Positions 8,845-18,153 of a stretch of 39,091 bases of DNA are shown here, in pieces. Under the pieces are notes generated by a model that was given only the letters and a program-made list of their open reading frames with translations, did not search any database and was not told the origin of the DNA. The first letter of the stretch is position 1. The number at the start of each line of letters is the position of its first letter. Source of the stretch: an uncultured Clostridia bacterium (GTDB lineage: Bacteria > Bacillota > Clostridia > Christensenellales > CALMFG01); contig CALMFG010000003.1 of assembly GCA_937863465.1 (NCBI GenBank), forward strand, positions 1 through 39,091, read 5' to 3'. The position numbers were made by a program, and so were the translations under genes.

Positions 8845-8873
8845 TTGCGCATTGCTTTCGATTCTTATATAAT
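8845..8873 (+). promoter_or_regulatory. Promoter for apbE
   Basis: TTGCGC and TATAAT are separated by 17 bases on the plus strand, about 55 bases before the apbE ATG. The -10 is perfect; the -35 keeps only TTG. Confidence 0.65.
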
Positions 8874-8927
8874 TAATATTATTTTTCGCGTCAACTGAAT
8901 TTAAAAAAGAAAGTGTCAGGAATCCGA

Positions 8928-10010
8928 ATGAGAATCCAACAATCCACTCTTAAGATAATCTGCTTATTCATCCTCTTTGCTTTGCTGCCGCTGGCCGCCT
9001 GCACACCTGCCGAGCCGACTGTCACCTATGACGAACAGCAGGCCTTCGCGCTGGATACTGTCGTCGATATCAAGGTCTACCACTACTCCAATGAGACGCT
9101 GGACGACAGCGTACTGTCCGACTCGGTATCGCTGATTTCCGACCTGGAAAGCACGCTATCCTCGCATATTGAAGGCACCGAAGTGGACCAGATCAATCAG
9201 GCCGCCGGACAGGGGAGCGTGGCTGTCAGTGTCATCACCTACAGCACCATCAAAAACAGTCTGGAATACAGCCGCTTAACCGACGGACTTTTCGACGTCA
9301 CGGCCGGGCCCTTGATTTCCCTTTGGGCCATCGACCCGCCCAACGGCCATGTACCCACCGCTGAAGAACTGGCTGCCGTACTGCCCAAAATCGACTACAG
9401 CAAGATTGACCTGTCCGAAGAAAACAAGGTCGGTCTGCCTGAAGCAGGCATGTCCATCAACCTCGGTGCCATCGCCAAAGGCACCATCTCCGATCAGGTG
9501 AAGGCCCAGTTGCTGGACGCCGGCGTTGAATCGGCCATCATCAATCTCGGCGGAAACGTTCTGACGCTTGGCACCAAACCCGACGGAAGCAATTTTGCCA
9601 TCGGCGTTCAGGACCCCGCGGACGACCGCGGCGCATACCTCTTAAGCATCAGCCTTTCGGATAGAGCCGTGGTTTCTTCGGGCGACTACGAACGATACTT
9701 CGAGGTGGACGGCGTGCGGTATCACCATATCCTAAGCCCAAAGACCGGCTATCCCGCCGATACCAATATCGCGCAGATTACCATTGTGGCCGATACGGGC
9801 GAGCAGGCCGACGGACTTTCCACGTCCGTCCTGCTTTTGGGCGTTAAAGACGGCCTTGCGCTCATCGATTCCCTCGACAACGTGGAGGCCGTGCTGGTCA
9901 CCAAGGACAACAAAATCTACATCACGCCGGGACTGAAAGACCTCGTCACCATCGACGAAAACCAGTCCGCGGGATATACCTATGTGAATGATATCAGCGA
10001 ACTATATTAG
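8928..10010 (+). CDS. apbE: ApbE-type FAD:protein FMN transferase, lipoprotein
   Basis: Attaches FMN covalently to Ser/Thr of target proteins outside the membrane, using FAD as donor. The N-terminus is a lipoprotein signal with lipobox LAAC near residue 25. Family motifs follow in order: FALDTVVDIKVY, LTDGLFDVTAGPL, INLGAIAKG, AIINLGGNV, the HHILSPKTGYPAD segment near the active site, and the metal-binding ADGLSTSVLLLG. I prefer ATG 8928, with AGGA upstream, to the GTG at 8913. It diverges from the NusG-II/Gx-transporter operon and ends at a strong terminator. No obvious FMN-binding-domain substrate is in the window, so the target is unknown. Confidence 0.93.
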   Translation: MRIQQSTLKIICLFILFALLPLAACTPAEPTVTYDEQQAFALDTVVDIKVYHYSNETLDDSVLSDSVSLISDLESTLSSHIEGTEVDQINQAAGQGSVAVSVITYSTIKNSLEYSRLTDGLFDVTAGPLISLWAIDPPNGHVPTAEELAAVLPKIDYSKIDLSEENKVGLPEAGMSINLGAIAKGTISDQVKAQLLDAGVESAIINLGGNVLTLGTKPDGSNFAIGVQDPADDRGAYLLSISLSDRAVVSSGDYERYFEVDGVRYHHILSPKTGYPADTNIAQITIVADTGEQADGLSTSVLLLGVKDGLALIDSLDNVEAVLVTKDNKIYITPGLKDLVTIDENQSAGYTYVNDISELY

Positions 10011-10015
10011 CCCGC

Positions 10016-10048
10016 AAAAAAAACAGCCTTTCAAAAAGGCTGTTTTTG
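10016..10048. terminator. Bidirectional intrinsic terminator between apbE and sugar-binding lipoprotein gene
   Basis: ACAGCCTTT and AAAGGCTGT form a 9-base stem with a 3-base loop, extended by flanking A and T runs on both sides. It can stop transcription from apbE (plus) and from the converging sensing operon (minus), whose last stop codon is only a few bases away. Confidence 0.9.
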
Positions 10049-10051
10049 TTT

Positions 10052-11098
10052 CTATTTCTTTTCGGTCGGCCACTGGTCTTTCGGCACGTTGGCGTACACC
10101 TGCTCAATCGTATAGAACCCGTCCTTGATAATCGTGTCCAGCATGTTATCCGCGTTGACACTGATCGGTTCGTAGGCGATATAATCGACCATATACTTAC
10201 CGTCCGATATTTTCGAACATGGGCCGATATCTTCGCCCAGCGCCAGTTTCACGGCGCATTCCGCCGCACCTTCGGCTAAAACGTCGATGGGCTTGTATAC
10301 GGTCATGCCCTGTGTGCCCTCCACAATGCGCTGGCACGCGGCGATTTCGGCATCCTGCCCGGTGACAAAGATATCACCGGACATACGGTTCTCACTCAGC
10401 GCGTTGATGGCACCCTCGGCAACACGATCGTTCCCTGCGATAATCACATCAAAATCAAATTCCCCGATTTTATCGGACATATATTCGTAGGATACTTCAT
10501 CGCGCCACGCGCTGATATATGTCTCCCCCATCACCACAATATCTCCGCTATCAATCGCCGGCTGAATGATACTCAAATATCCGTCGCGAATCATATATAC
10601 GTTATTATCGGTCTCGGGACCGTTTAAAAACAGATACTTGCCTTGGGGCACGGCCGCGTAAGCCGCTTGTCCCATCAGCTCTCCCACACGGTAGTTATCA
10701 AAAGAAATGTATAAATCCACATTCGCGTTTCGAATCAGCCGGTCGTAGGCGATGACTTTGACGTTGTTCTGGTGCGCATATTCCACAATGTCGGTCAGCG
10801 CGTCCTTATCGTACGCGATGATCACCAGCACATCCACACCAGCATCGACCATATCCTTTGCAATCTCTTTTTGCAGCTCGGTGTCTTCATAGGCGTTTTT
10901 CACCAAAACTTCTTCCGCCCCCAGCTCCTTTGCTTTGGCAACGAAGATTTCACGGTCCCGCTGCCAGCGCTCCACAGTCATGGTTTCGGGGATAAACCCA
11001 ATTTTGATTACACCGTCATCGTTAAGGAATTTCTGCTCGGTCTTGCAACTGGTCAAAAGCATAGAGATTATGGCAACAGCCACAATGACTCTTTTCAT
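10052..11098 (-). CDS. Sugar-binding lipoprotein of xylose/ribose type (second SBP of sensing operon)
   Basis: A 348-residue periplasmic-binding-protein-like lipoprotein with lipobox LLTSC near residue 17. The fold-specific segments GFIPETMTVERWQRDREIF, VDVLVIIAYDKDAL and KVIAYDRLIRNANVDLYISFDN match the XylF/ChvE group of pentose/hexose-binding proteins, and VTGQDAEIAACQRIVEGTQGMTVYKP matches the C-terminal lobe. GGAGG lies 6 bases before the ATG. It follows the response-regulator gene by 18 bases and has no permease or ATPase of its own next to it. It may deliver sugar to the ChvE-type importer or act as a ligand carrier for the sensor kinase. The sugar is not known; xylose-like ligands are suggested by similarity only. 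Confidence 0.88.
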   Translation of the reverse strand: MKRVIVAVAIISMLLTSCKTEQKFLNDDGVIKIGFIPETMTVERWQRDREIFVAKAKELGAEEVLVKNAYEDTELQKEIAKDMVDAGVDVLVIIAYDKDALTDIVEYAHQNNVKVIAYDRLIRNANVDLYISFDNYRVGELMGQAAYAAVPQGKYLFLNGPETDNNVYMIRDGYLSIIQPAIDSGDIVVMGETYISAWRDEVSYEYMSDKIGEFDFDVIIAGNDRVAEGAINALSENRMSGDIFVTGQDAEIAACQRIVEGTQGMTVYKPIDVLAEGAAECAVKLALGEDIGPCSKISDGKYMVDYIAYEPISVNADNMLDTIIKDGFYTIEQVYANVPKDQWPTEKK

Positions 11099-11116
11099 TC
11101 AACACCTCCAAAAAAA

Positions 11117-12703
11117 CTAAGATTTCTGAAAATACGTCGAAGGCGAGATGCCCTCTTTTTTCTTGAACAATCGGCTGAAATAATTCGGATCGCTGTAGCC
11201 CGAGGCATAGCTGATCTCTTTAATCGAAAGTTCCCCTTTTTCTATCAGTTTCTTTGCATGTTCAATGCGCACGTCGGTTAAATGATCGATGAAGTTTTTG
11301 CCCATCTCCGCCTTAAAGAGGCGGCTGAAATACTGCGGACTGACGCCGAGTTCCCGCGAAATTTCATCCAAAGTCAGCTCGGTGTCGAACCGCTCCTGGA
11401 TGATTTCATTGGCTTTATCCACAATTACACTGATGCCATGTTTCTTAATCTGGTTGATCTTGGACGCAATGTAGCTGATTTTCTCCACGCACATCCGCTC
11501 AAAATCCACTTTGTTGGTGCAATTCAAAATCTGCTTGGTATACTCACAATACTCAATATACTGGTCGCTGTCAATTCCATTTTCCATCGCAATTCGATGC
11601 GCCACCACCATCACTTCGATCAAACGGTTGCGAATATGCTCTTTTTCGAAGAAATCCGGATATCGATTGAAGATATCCGTCAGTATACCGATGCACCGCG
11701 CGGTGTCGCCCCGCTCAATCGCCTGAATCAGTTTCTGCTCTTCAGCGAAAATCTCATATCCCATTTTCGGATTGTGCTGAATCACGTCGGCGATATGGGT
11801 GATTTTCTCGCCGTCGTCATAGTTCAGCGCGCGTGCCGCTTCCTGATAGGAGACGGCGATATCCTCGTCCGCTTTCGCGCCGCCAATGCCCACTTTGAGG
11901 CTGATATGAAATTTGTTTTCCAGTTTCTCGACCAGCCGTTCCAGAAAGTCGATGGCCTCGACGCGCCGTTTATACTCGTCGTCGTTTTTTTCGGACATAT
12001 AGACTACCACTCGGTCGATGACCAGCGGGCCTACCACACATTTGTTTCGATATTTCAGTTCATCGCGCAGCATCGGATAAAATGACTGGTTCTTAAAGCT
12101 TTCCTCCAGCCGCACTTCGCCGAACGATTCTTTCCGGCTTTTTACCTGGATGATGAAGATATATCCAACTTCACTGGTAATCTCAAACAGTTCCTTGTAA
12201 TGCTTAAAATCCACGCGTCCGGCCTGCCCGAGCATAAAGGTATAGATAAAGCTGTGCTCCACCACCGCCTGCATCTTCTCAATTTTCTCTTTGGTTTCCA
12301 GCTCCTGATCCAGCTTGCGGCGCTCTTCGTCCAGCTCCTTTGTCACCTGCTCCAGCGTATCGACCAGCTGCTGTTTGGTCACGGGTTTGGTGATGTAGTC
12401 GCTCACACCCAGTTCCACCGCCTGCTTGGCGAAATCAAAATACTCGTAGGCCGAGACAATGACAAAGCGCACATTTTTATGGATTTTCTTAATCTCTTTA
12501 ATCGCTTCCAGACCATTGATGCCGGGCATGCGGATATCCATCAGAACAATGTCCGGGCGTTGCTGACGCGCTTTCTCTATCGCCTCGCGTCCCGATTTGG
12601 CAATCTCGGTTACCTCAATATTGCTGATTTCTTTTTCGACGATATATTTGACCGATTCAATCGCAAGATTCTCATCATCGACGACCATCAATTTATATCT
12701 CAT
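11117..12703 (-). CDS. YesN-like response regulator, receiver plus AraC-type DNA-binding domain
   Basis: A 528-residue two-component response regulator. The receiver is at residues 1-120, with acidic residues in VVDDEN, phospho-acceptor Asp in VLMDIRMPG and Lys in ITKPVTK. A coiled linker and a middle domain of YesN type (about 140-400) follow. Two AraC helix-turn-helix motifs lie at the C-terminus (LTLDEISRELGVSPQYFSRLF and IKEISYASGYSDPNYFSRLF). It overlaps the kinase gene by 11 bases, so both are made together. YesM/YesN systems usually activate carbohydrate-uptake genes; the adjacent ChvE/MmsA/MmsB importer is the obvious target. Confidence 0.95.
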   Translation of the reverse strand: MRYKLMVVDDENLAIESVKYIVEKEISNIEVTEIAKSGREAIEKARQQRPDIVLMDIRMPGINGLEAIKEIKKIHKNVRFVIVSAYEYFDFAKQAVELGVSDYITKPVTKQQLVDTLEQVTKELDEERRKLDQELETKEKIEKMQAVVEHSFIYTFMLGQAGRVDFKHYKELFEITSEVGYIFIIQVKSRKESFGEVRLEESFKNQSFYPMLRDELKYRNKCVVGPLVIDRVVVYMSEKNDDEYKRRVEAIDFLERLVEKLENKFHISLKVGIGGAKADEDIAVSYQEAARALNYDDGEKITHIADVIQHNPKMGYEIFAEEQKLIQAIERGDTARCIGILTDIFNRYPDFFEKEHIRNRLIEVMVVAHRIAMENGIDSDQYIEYCEYTKQILNCTNKVDFERMCVEKISYIASKINQIKKHGISVIVDKANEIIQERFDTELTLDEISRELGVSPQYFSRLFKAEMGKNFIDHLTDVRIEHAKKLIEKGELSIKEISYASGYSDPNYFSRLFKKKEGISPSTYFQKS

Positions 12704-14246
12704 GCTTTTTCGCCCCCTCTTTGGCCGCTCTTCGTTTGGGTTCTGTCGTAATTGGAATCTTCAGGGTAAAGGATGCGCCCTGATTTGGCGCGCTGACCAC
12801 TTCCAAAACATCCTCGACACCAAAAAACAGTCTCAAGCGATGCACCACATTATAGATACCGATGCCGGTGGTGTGCCCCGATTTTTTTTGTTTAAACTCG
12901 ATGCCGTCGGTCAGCATTTTCATCGTCTTTTTGTCCATTCCTACGCCGTTATCGCTGATGATGATTTTAGCGATGTTGCCATCCCGTTTCAACGTAATAT
13001 TGATGACGCCGCCCTGTTCGTAGTTGCCAATGCCGTGGATTGTTGCGTTTTCCACAAACGGCTGAATCACCAGCGGCGGCACTTCAATATCAAACAAACT
13101 TAAATCAATATCATAGTTAAAGTGTATCGCGTCGCCGAACCGCACATGGAACATGTTGCAGTAGGCGCGCACCATGTCGATTTCATCTTTAATCTTAACC
13201 ACCCGGTCCAGACTGTTCACGTTGTATCGGAAAATCTTCGCGATATCATCCAAAAAGTTCGACGTGCGGTCGGCTCCTTCAATCATGGCCAGCTGCACCC
13301 CAGCATTCAGCGTGTTAAACAGAAAGTGCGGGTTAATCTGCATCTGAAGCGCTTTCAGTTCAGCGCTCTCCAGAAGCGACTGCATCTTTAGGTTTTCAAT
13401 CTGCTGCTCCAAAAGCTGAGATTCGGTATCCGCCTTGTCGTGCAGTTCGCCGATATACTGCTTAATACTGTGCTTCATCGCATTAAACGCATTGGCCATG
13501 ACTTTCAATTCATCGTCCGACGCCACCACCAGATCGTCTGCGTCAAAATTACCCTTGGTCATCTCCTCGGCGGTGTCAGCCAATTTCACAATCGGCTTGG
13601 TCAGGTTGTATGTCAGGTAGAAGACCGCAAACAGGCTTAACACGATGACCGTCGATATCAAAACCATGTTTAGTACAAACAGCCGATTTAAATCGCTCGA
13701 CATGCTCAAATACTGGTTGGTGTTGACGTCCAGGGTCTGAAGGTTGACCTTATCCGCATAGGTTCGGATATACTGGCTGATCTGATCCGCTTCGGCATAT
13801 CGGGCAATATAACCGTCCGCATCATTAATCTTCTTGGCGGTTACCGCGGCATCCAGTTCGGCCAGATAGGAGTTCACCATATAGAGAATATCTTTATTGA
13901 TGAGGTCATTTTCGCTGTATATGCCGGCTGTCGGATCAAACATCTCGGTCGCTTTTTCAAGAAAGATATCCTTGTTTTTGTAGTAATTCAGCATGCTGTC
14001 CGAATCATCGCTGACCAGATAGTCGGTGATATTCTTATCGACGTTATCCATCAGCGTCAAAAAGCTTTCAATCTCCACGTTTGCGGTGAACATCTCTTCC
14101 ATACGGTTAATCAGGTTTTTTGAGATGCTCGAAATAAACATACTTGTAAAACTCGTCAGCAGGGAGGTGATGAGGAATACCAAAATCATGCGTGTACGAA
14201 TAGAGCTGACTCTGATTTTCAGTCGGTCTAAAAGCTTATGTTTCAT
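12693..14246 (-). CDS. YesM-like sensor histidine kinase
   Basis: A 517-residue membrane kinase. The first transmembrane segment is MILVFLITSLLTSFTSMFI, then an extracellular sensor region of about 150 residues, a second segment near FVLNMVLISTVIVLSLFAVFYL, a HAMP domain, a coiled coil, and the LytS/YesM-type phosphoacceptor block LQMQINPHFLFNTLN. The ATPase region ends with N, G1 and G2 boxes (VENATIHGI, ISDNGVGMD, GIGIYNVVHRL). The ATG at 14246 is chosen over the GTG at 14255 because AAAGGTG sits at the right distance and the upstream gene stops 5 bases before. Preceded by a membrane-tethered sugar-binding protein, which probably feeds it the signal. Confidence 0.94.
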   Translation of the reverse strand: MKHKLLDRLKIRVSSIRTRMILVFLITSLLTSFTSMFISSISKNLINRMEEMFTANVEIESFLTLMDNVDKNITDYLVSDDSDSMLNYYKNKDIFLEKATEMFDPTAGIYSENDLINKDILYMVNSYLAELDAAVTAKKINDADGYIARYAEADQISQYIRTYADKVNLQTLDVNTNQYLSMSSDLNRLFVLNMVLISTVIVLSLFAVFYLTYNLTKPIVKLADTAEEMTKGNFDADDLVVASDDELKVMANAFNAMKHSIKQYIGELHDKADTESQLLEQQIENLKMQSLLESAELKALQMQINPHFLFNTLNAGVQLAMIEGADRTSNFLDDIAKIFRYNVNSLDRVVKIKDEIDMVRAYCNMFHVRFGDAIHFNYDIDLSLFDIEVPPLVIQPFVENATIHGIGNYEQGGVINITLKRDGNIAKIIISDNGVGMDKKTMKMLTDGIEFKQKKSGHTTGIGIYNVVHRLRLFFGVEDVLEVVSAPNQGASFTLKIPITTEPKRRAAKEGAKKHEI

Positions 14247-14251
14247 CCAAA

Positions 14252-15274
14252 TCACCTTTCATCATGATAGGCGGCAATGTTGATAAGGGTATAGACATCA
14301 ATGTCAATATCAAGATAGCCGGGCTGAAAGTTCCCTTCCAGGCTGTTGTGCAAAATCTCCACACTCTTATATCCGGCCAGATATCCGTTTCGGTCCAAAA
14401 CGCCCGCAACAATGCCTTTTCGAACGTAATTGGCAATCTCATCCGTCATATCTGTACCCACAATAAAGACTTTGCCCACCAGGTTGCGCTCAACGATAAT
14501 TCGGGACGCGGCAACCGTGTCCTTGGCGTTTGTGCAGAAGATGATGTCGATGTCCTCATACTGAGTGAAAATCTCACGCGTCAGATTTTCGGCACCGAGC
14601 AGGTCGGATTCCCGATACAGTGTATCCACAATCTCGACATTGTCAATGTCGTCAATCACCGATTTGAACCCGCTCATCATCAGCGCGTTCTGCGACGTAA
14701 CGCCGTCCAGATTGCCGTCTTCGTGGTTGCTTGAAAGGATGATGGCCACCTGAATATCCGGGTCGTCGGTCTGCACCTGCGAGACGAGTTTGGCCGCCTG
14801 AACACCATACTCGTAGAAATTCGTGCCGACATAGGAAAGCCGCTCGGTCGTCGCAAACTCCACACCGCCCAGCACCACTTCCACCCCGTCCCGCCGTGCG
14901 GCATTAATCGCCTCGCCGTACAGGCTGGAATTCTCGCCATTGACAATCACACCGTCAAGCTGGGATTTGGACGCGATGTTGATATACTCCACAATCTGGC
15001 TTTCCTGATCCACTGTTGAAACCGAATGAAACTCCACGACATCGTTGTAGGCTTTTGCGCCCTCATATACACCTTCCTTGAAATCCTGCCAATACTCATC
15101 GCTGTCCGATTTTAAAATCAAAGAAAAATGGTATTTGGGGTTATCGCTGAATATATAGGATATATCGTCGTGGTAAACATTATTGATTCGATTATACAGG
15201 AATAAAATCCCGCTTGCAGTCAGAATCAAAACCAGCGACAGCAACGCCAGTACCAGCTTATATGACCACTTCAT
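14252..15274 (-). CDS. Membrane-tethered sugar-binding protein (RbsB/XylF type), likely sensor subunit
   Basis: A 340-residue type I periplasmic-binding-protein fold. It is anchored by an uncleaved-looking N-terminal helix (LVLALLSLVLILTASGILFLY) and has no Cys for a lipobox. Binding-lobe landmarks are FSLILKSDSDEYWQDFKEG, LDGVIVNGENSS, GTNFYEYGVQAAKL and IFCTNAKDTVAASRII. It is the first gene of an operon with the YesM-like kinase and YesN-like regulator. Known three-component sugar sensors of clostridia (XylFII with LytS/YesN) use just such a tethered binding protein to gate the kinase; that parallel is inference. AGGAGAG is 12 bases before the ATG, slightly far. Confidence 0.87.
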   Translation of the reverse strand: MKWSYKLVLALLSLVLILTASGILFLYNRINNVYHDDISYIFSDNPKYHFSLILKSDSDEYWQDFKEGVYEGAKAYNDVVEFHSVSTVDQESQIVEYINIASKSQLDGVIVNGENSSLYGEAINAARRDGVEVVLGGVEFATTERLSYVGTNFYEYGVQAAKLVSQVQTDDPDIQVAIILSSNHEDGNLDGVTSQNALMMSGFKSVIDDIDNVEIVDTLYRESDLLGAENLTREIFTQYEDIDIIFCTNAKDTVAASRIIVERNLVGKVFIVGTDMTDEIANYVRKGIVAGVLDRNGYLAGYKSVEILHNSLEGNFQPGYLDIDIDVYTLINIAAYHDER

Positions 15275-15313
15275 TGAAAATGATTACTCTCCTGCTTCCG
15301 CTATTGTTTAATG

Positions 15314-15352
15314 AAAAAAATAGCGTGCCATAAGACAATTATAACACGCTAT
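15314..15352 (-). terminator. Intrinsic terminator after the sugar ABC importer
   Basis: ATAGCGTG and CACGCTAT form an 8-base stem with a 17-base loop, followed on the minus strand by a T run. It lies 24 bases after the permease stop and about 40 bases before the tethered-binding-protein gene, so the sensing operon must have its own start very close by or rely on read-through. Confidence 0.75.
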
Positions 15353-15375
15353 CGTACTATTCTTGTGATTCAATT

Positions 15376-16587
15376 TTATTTTGCAGACGATTTGGACTTG
15401 GATGCAACGTCGAAGTACACCGCAAACAACAGAACCAAACCCTTGATGATGTCCTGCCAGAAAACGTCAACCGACATGATGGACATACCGTTGTTCAGGA
15501 TACCCATGATGAAGCCGCCGATGATGGCGCCCATAACCGTTCCCACGCCGCCGGTTGCCGAAGCGCCGCCGATGAAGCAGGCCGCAATCGCGTCCAGCTC
15601 AAATCCCTGTCCAGCCAGCGGAGACGCAGCGTTCAAACGACCCGCAAAGACGATACCCGAGATAGCCGCGAGGAAGCCCATGTTGGCATAGGCCAGGAAC
15701 AGAATCCGCTGCGTTTTGATACCCGACAGAGCCGCTGCTTTGGCATTGCCGCCCAACGCGTACAAGTGTCTGCCCATAACGGTTCTCTGTGTAATGAATA
15801 CATAGAAGCCAACCAGTACACCCAGGATAACCAGAATAATCGGCAGTCCGTCATCGCTGCCCAGCCAGAAGGAAGCAAACAAGATGACCACAGATATAAT
15901 TACCAGCTTTGTGATTAATCCGCCTACAGAAGACACTTCATAACCTTTTCTTCTGCGGTTTAAGCGATTGAATATGGTCGCGATGACGAAGATAGCTGCA
16001 AAAGTAATACCGGCGGCAATACATGTGCCGTTCAGTACGAGCGATTTCCCATACAGTTCATAATTACTGAATTTTGTAATTTCGCCGACAAAGTCAGGAA
16101 CCGGTTTCGAGGCGATAATCTTATATGTCTCAGGCAGGCCAATGGTCTTACCATTCAAGATCAGGTTGTTGATGCCTCTGAAAACAAACATACCGCCCAA
16201 GGTAACGATAAACGCCGGAATCTTCTGGTACGCAATCCAGTAGCCCTGCCATACACCGGCCAAAACACCCGCCAGCAGTGCCACTATGATAGCGATCCAA
16301 ACCGGCCATCCCAGTGTGACGCTCAAAAGACCGCTCATGGCGCTGACCAGAGCCAGGATAGAACCGACTGAAAGGTCGATGTTACCGCCGGTCAGGATAC
16401 ACATCAGCATACCAGTTGCGGAAATCAGGATGTAGCTGTTCTGATAAATCAGAATGGTAACGTTTCTCGGCTTAAACAGTGTTCCTTTGGTGAGAATTTC
16501 AAACACCAGCATGATCACAATCAGTGCAAAAAATATGGCATACTTTTTGAAATTATGTTTCAGCCAATTTAAAGAATTACTAATCAT
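15376..16587 (-). CDS. mmsB: Monosaccharide ABC transporter permease (MmsB/XylH-like)
   Basis: A 403-residue integral membrane permease of the ribose/xylose class. About ten hydrophobic segments are visible. NIDLSVGSILALVSAMSGLL near residues 70-90 and the C-terminal GQGFELDAIAACFIGGASATGG are family hallmarks. AAGGAG, 6 bases before ATG, overlaps the stop of the ATPase gene. Length and the insert between helices fit the multiple-monosaccharide (GguB/MmsB) or XylH type rather than RbsC. It forms the channel of the importer encoded with the next two genes. Confidence 0.92.
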   Translation of the reverse strand: MISNSLNWLKHNFKKYAIFFALIVIMLVFEILTKGTLFKPRNVTILIYQNSYILISATGMLMCILTGGNIDLSVGSILALVSAMSGLLSVTLGWPVWIAIIVALLAGVLAGVWQGYWIAYQKIPAFIVTLGGMFVFRGINNLILNGKTIGLPETYKIIASKPVPDFVGEITKFSNYELYGKSLVLNGTCIAAGITFAAIFVIATIFNRLNRRRKGYEVSSVGGLITKLVIISVVILFASFWLGSDDGLPIILVILGVLVGFYVFITQRTVMGRHLYALGGNAKAAALSGIKTQRILFLAYANMGFLAAISGIVFAGRLNAASPLAGQGFELDAIAACFIGGASATGGVGTVMGAIIGGFIMGILNNGMSIMSVDVFWQDIIKGLVLLFAVYFDVASKSKSSAK

Positions 16588-16590
16588 TGT

Positions 16591-18132
16591 CTACTCCTTT
16601 TCATTAGCACTTTGAATAATCCGTGCCATAATTTTCTCTGGGGTTGCATCTTCTCTCGTGGTTTCACCAATCAGTTTTCCCTCGTTCATGATGTAAATTC
16701 GATCAGCGACACCCAAAATTTCGGGTAGTTCGGACGAAATAACCAGCACGCATTTTCCTTCACTGGCTATCGCGTTAATGATGTTATAGATTTCGTACTT
16801 CGCGCCAACGTCAATTCCTCTGGTGGGTTCATCCAGCAGCAGTACGTCCGGCTCGGTGCACAGCCATTTGCTTAAGACGACTTTCTGCTGATTGCCGCCC
16901 GAAAGGTTGCCCGCCAGCTGGAATATGCTGGAGCACTTGGTGCTCAGCTTTTCGCGATATTCCTCAGCGACATTGATTTCCTTCTGGTCATCGACAATGC
17001 CGTTGGTGCTCAAAGCTTTAAGATTCGCCATCGTCGTGTTGCTCTTGATGTCCTGAATCAAAACCAGACCGGCATTCTTTCTGTCTTCCGTCAGATAGGC
17101 GATACCGTTGTCAATCGCTTGCGTTACATTATGTAATGTCAGTTCCTGACCATCTTTGATAATCTTACCGCTGATTTTTTTGCCGTACGATTTTCCAAAC
17201 AGGCTCATCGCCAATTCGGTTCTTCCGGCACCCATCAGGCCCGCAAGGCCAACCACTTCGCCTTTTCTCAAATTGAAGCTGACATTGTCAATGACTTTAC
17301 GATCTTCATTCAGCGGATCATAGACGTTCCAGTTTTCCACTTCAAACCCAATCTCGCCGATGTTCGGTGTGCGTTTGGGGAAACGGTCAACCATGTCGCG
17401 TCCGACCATGCCCTTAATGATTCTGGCCTCGCTGACGCCGCCTTTGACATTGTCCAGTGTTTCAATCATCTGTCCGTCCCGGATGATGGTAATTCGGTCC
17501 GAGACCTTGGCAATTTCATTCAATTTATGCGAGATAATGATACATGACAGTCCCTGTTCTTTGTTCAGCCGCTCCAGCAGTGTCAGCAGGTGGTCCGAGT
17601 CCTCGTCATTCAGCGCCGCTGTCGGTTCATCCAGAATCAACAGCTCGCAATCCTTTGCCAAAGCTTTGGCAATTTCCACAAGCTGCTGCTTGCCAACACC
17701 TATATCTCGAATCAAAGAAGAATAGCTCTCGTTAAGTCCAACGCGGGCCATAACCTCCTTTGCCTTATTATTTGTTTCATCCCAATCAATTACGCCGTTT
17801 TTTTGTCTTTCATTTCCAAGAAAGATATTTTCGGCAATTGTCATAAATGGGCTCAGCGCCAATTCCTGATGGATGATAGCAATTCCCATTTTCTCGCTGT
17901 CACTGATGCTTTTGAAGCTGCACACTTCACCTTTGTAAAGAATATCACCTTCATATGTTCCATGCGGATATATACCGCTTAAGACATTCATCAGTGTGGA
18001 TTTTCCCGCACCATTTTCACCTACCAGCGCATGAATCTCGCCTTTTGTCACATCAAGATTAACCCTGTCAAGCGCGATAACACCCGGAAAAGTTTTTGTG
18101 ATGTTCTTCATTTCCAATATACATTCCGACAT
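16591..18132 (-). CDS. mmsA: Monosaccharide ABC transporter ATPase with two nucleotide-binding domains (MmsA/XylG-like)
   Basis: A 513-residue tandem ATPase. The first domain has Walker [10 protein letters not shown], a degenerate signature ([15 protein letters not shown]) and Walker [12 protein letters not shown]. The second has the altered P-loop [10 protein letters not shown], signature [15 protein letters not shown] and Walker [13 protein letters not shown]. This two-domain plan with one weak site is normal for carbohydrate importers of the RbsA/XylG/MglA group. It powers uptake through MmsB. AAGGAG precedes the ATG. A hairpin separates it from the binding-protein gene and may lower its expression relative to that gene. 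Confidence 0.95.
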   Translation of the reverse strand: MSECILEMKNITKTFPGVIALDRVNLDVTKGEIHALVGENGAGKSTLMNVLSGIYPHGTYEGDILYKGEVCSFKSISDSEKMGIAIIHQELALSPFMTIAENIFLGNERQKNGVIDWDETNNKAKEVMARVGLNESYSSLIRDIGVGKQQLVEIAKALAKDCELLILDEPTAALNDEDSDHLLTLLERLNKEQGLSCIIISHKLNEIAKVSDRITIIRDGQMIETLDNVKGGVSEARIIKGMVGRDMVDRFPKRTPNIGEIGFEVENWNVYDPLNEDRKVIDNVSFNLRKGEVVGLAGLMGAGRTELAMSLFGKSYGKKISGKIIKDGQELTLHNVTQAIDNGIAYLTEDRKNAGLVLIQDIKSNTTMANLKALSTNGIVDDQKEINVAEEYREKLSTKCSSIFQLAGNLSGGNQQKVVLSKWLCTEPDVLLLDEPTRGIDVGAKYEIYNIINAIASEGKCVLVISSELPEILGVADRIYIMNEGKLIGETTREDATPEKIMARIIQSANEKE

Positions 18133-18153
18133 CTCTCTTTTTCTCCTTAAAAA

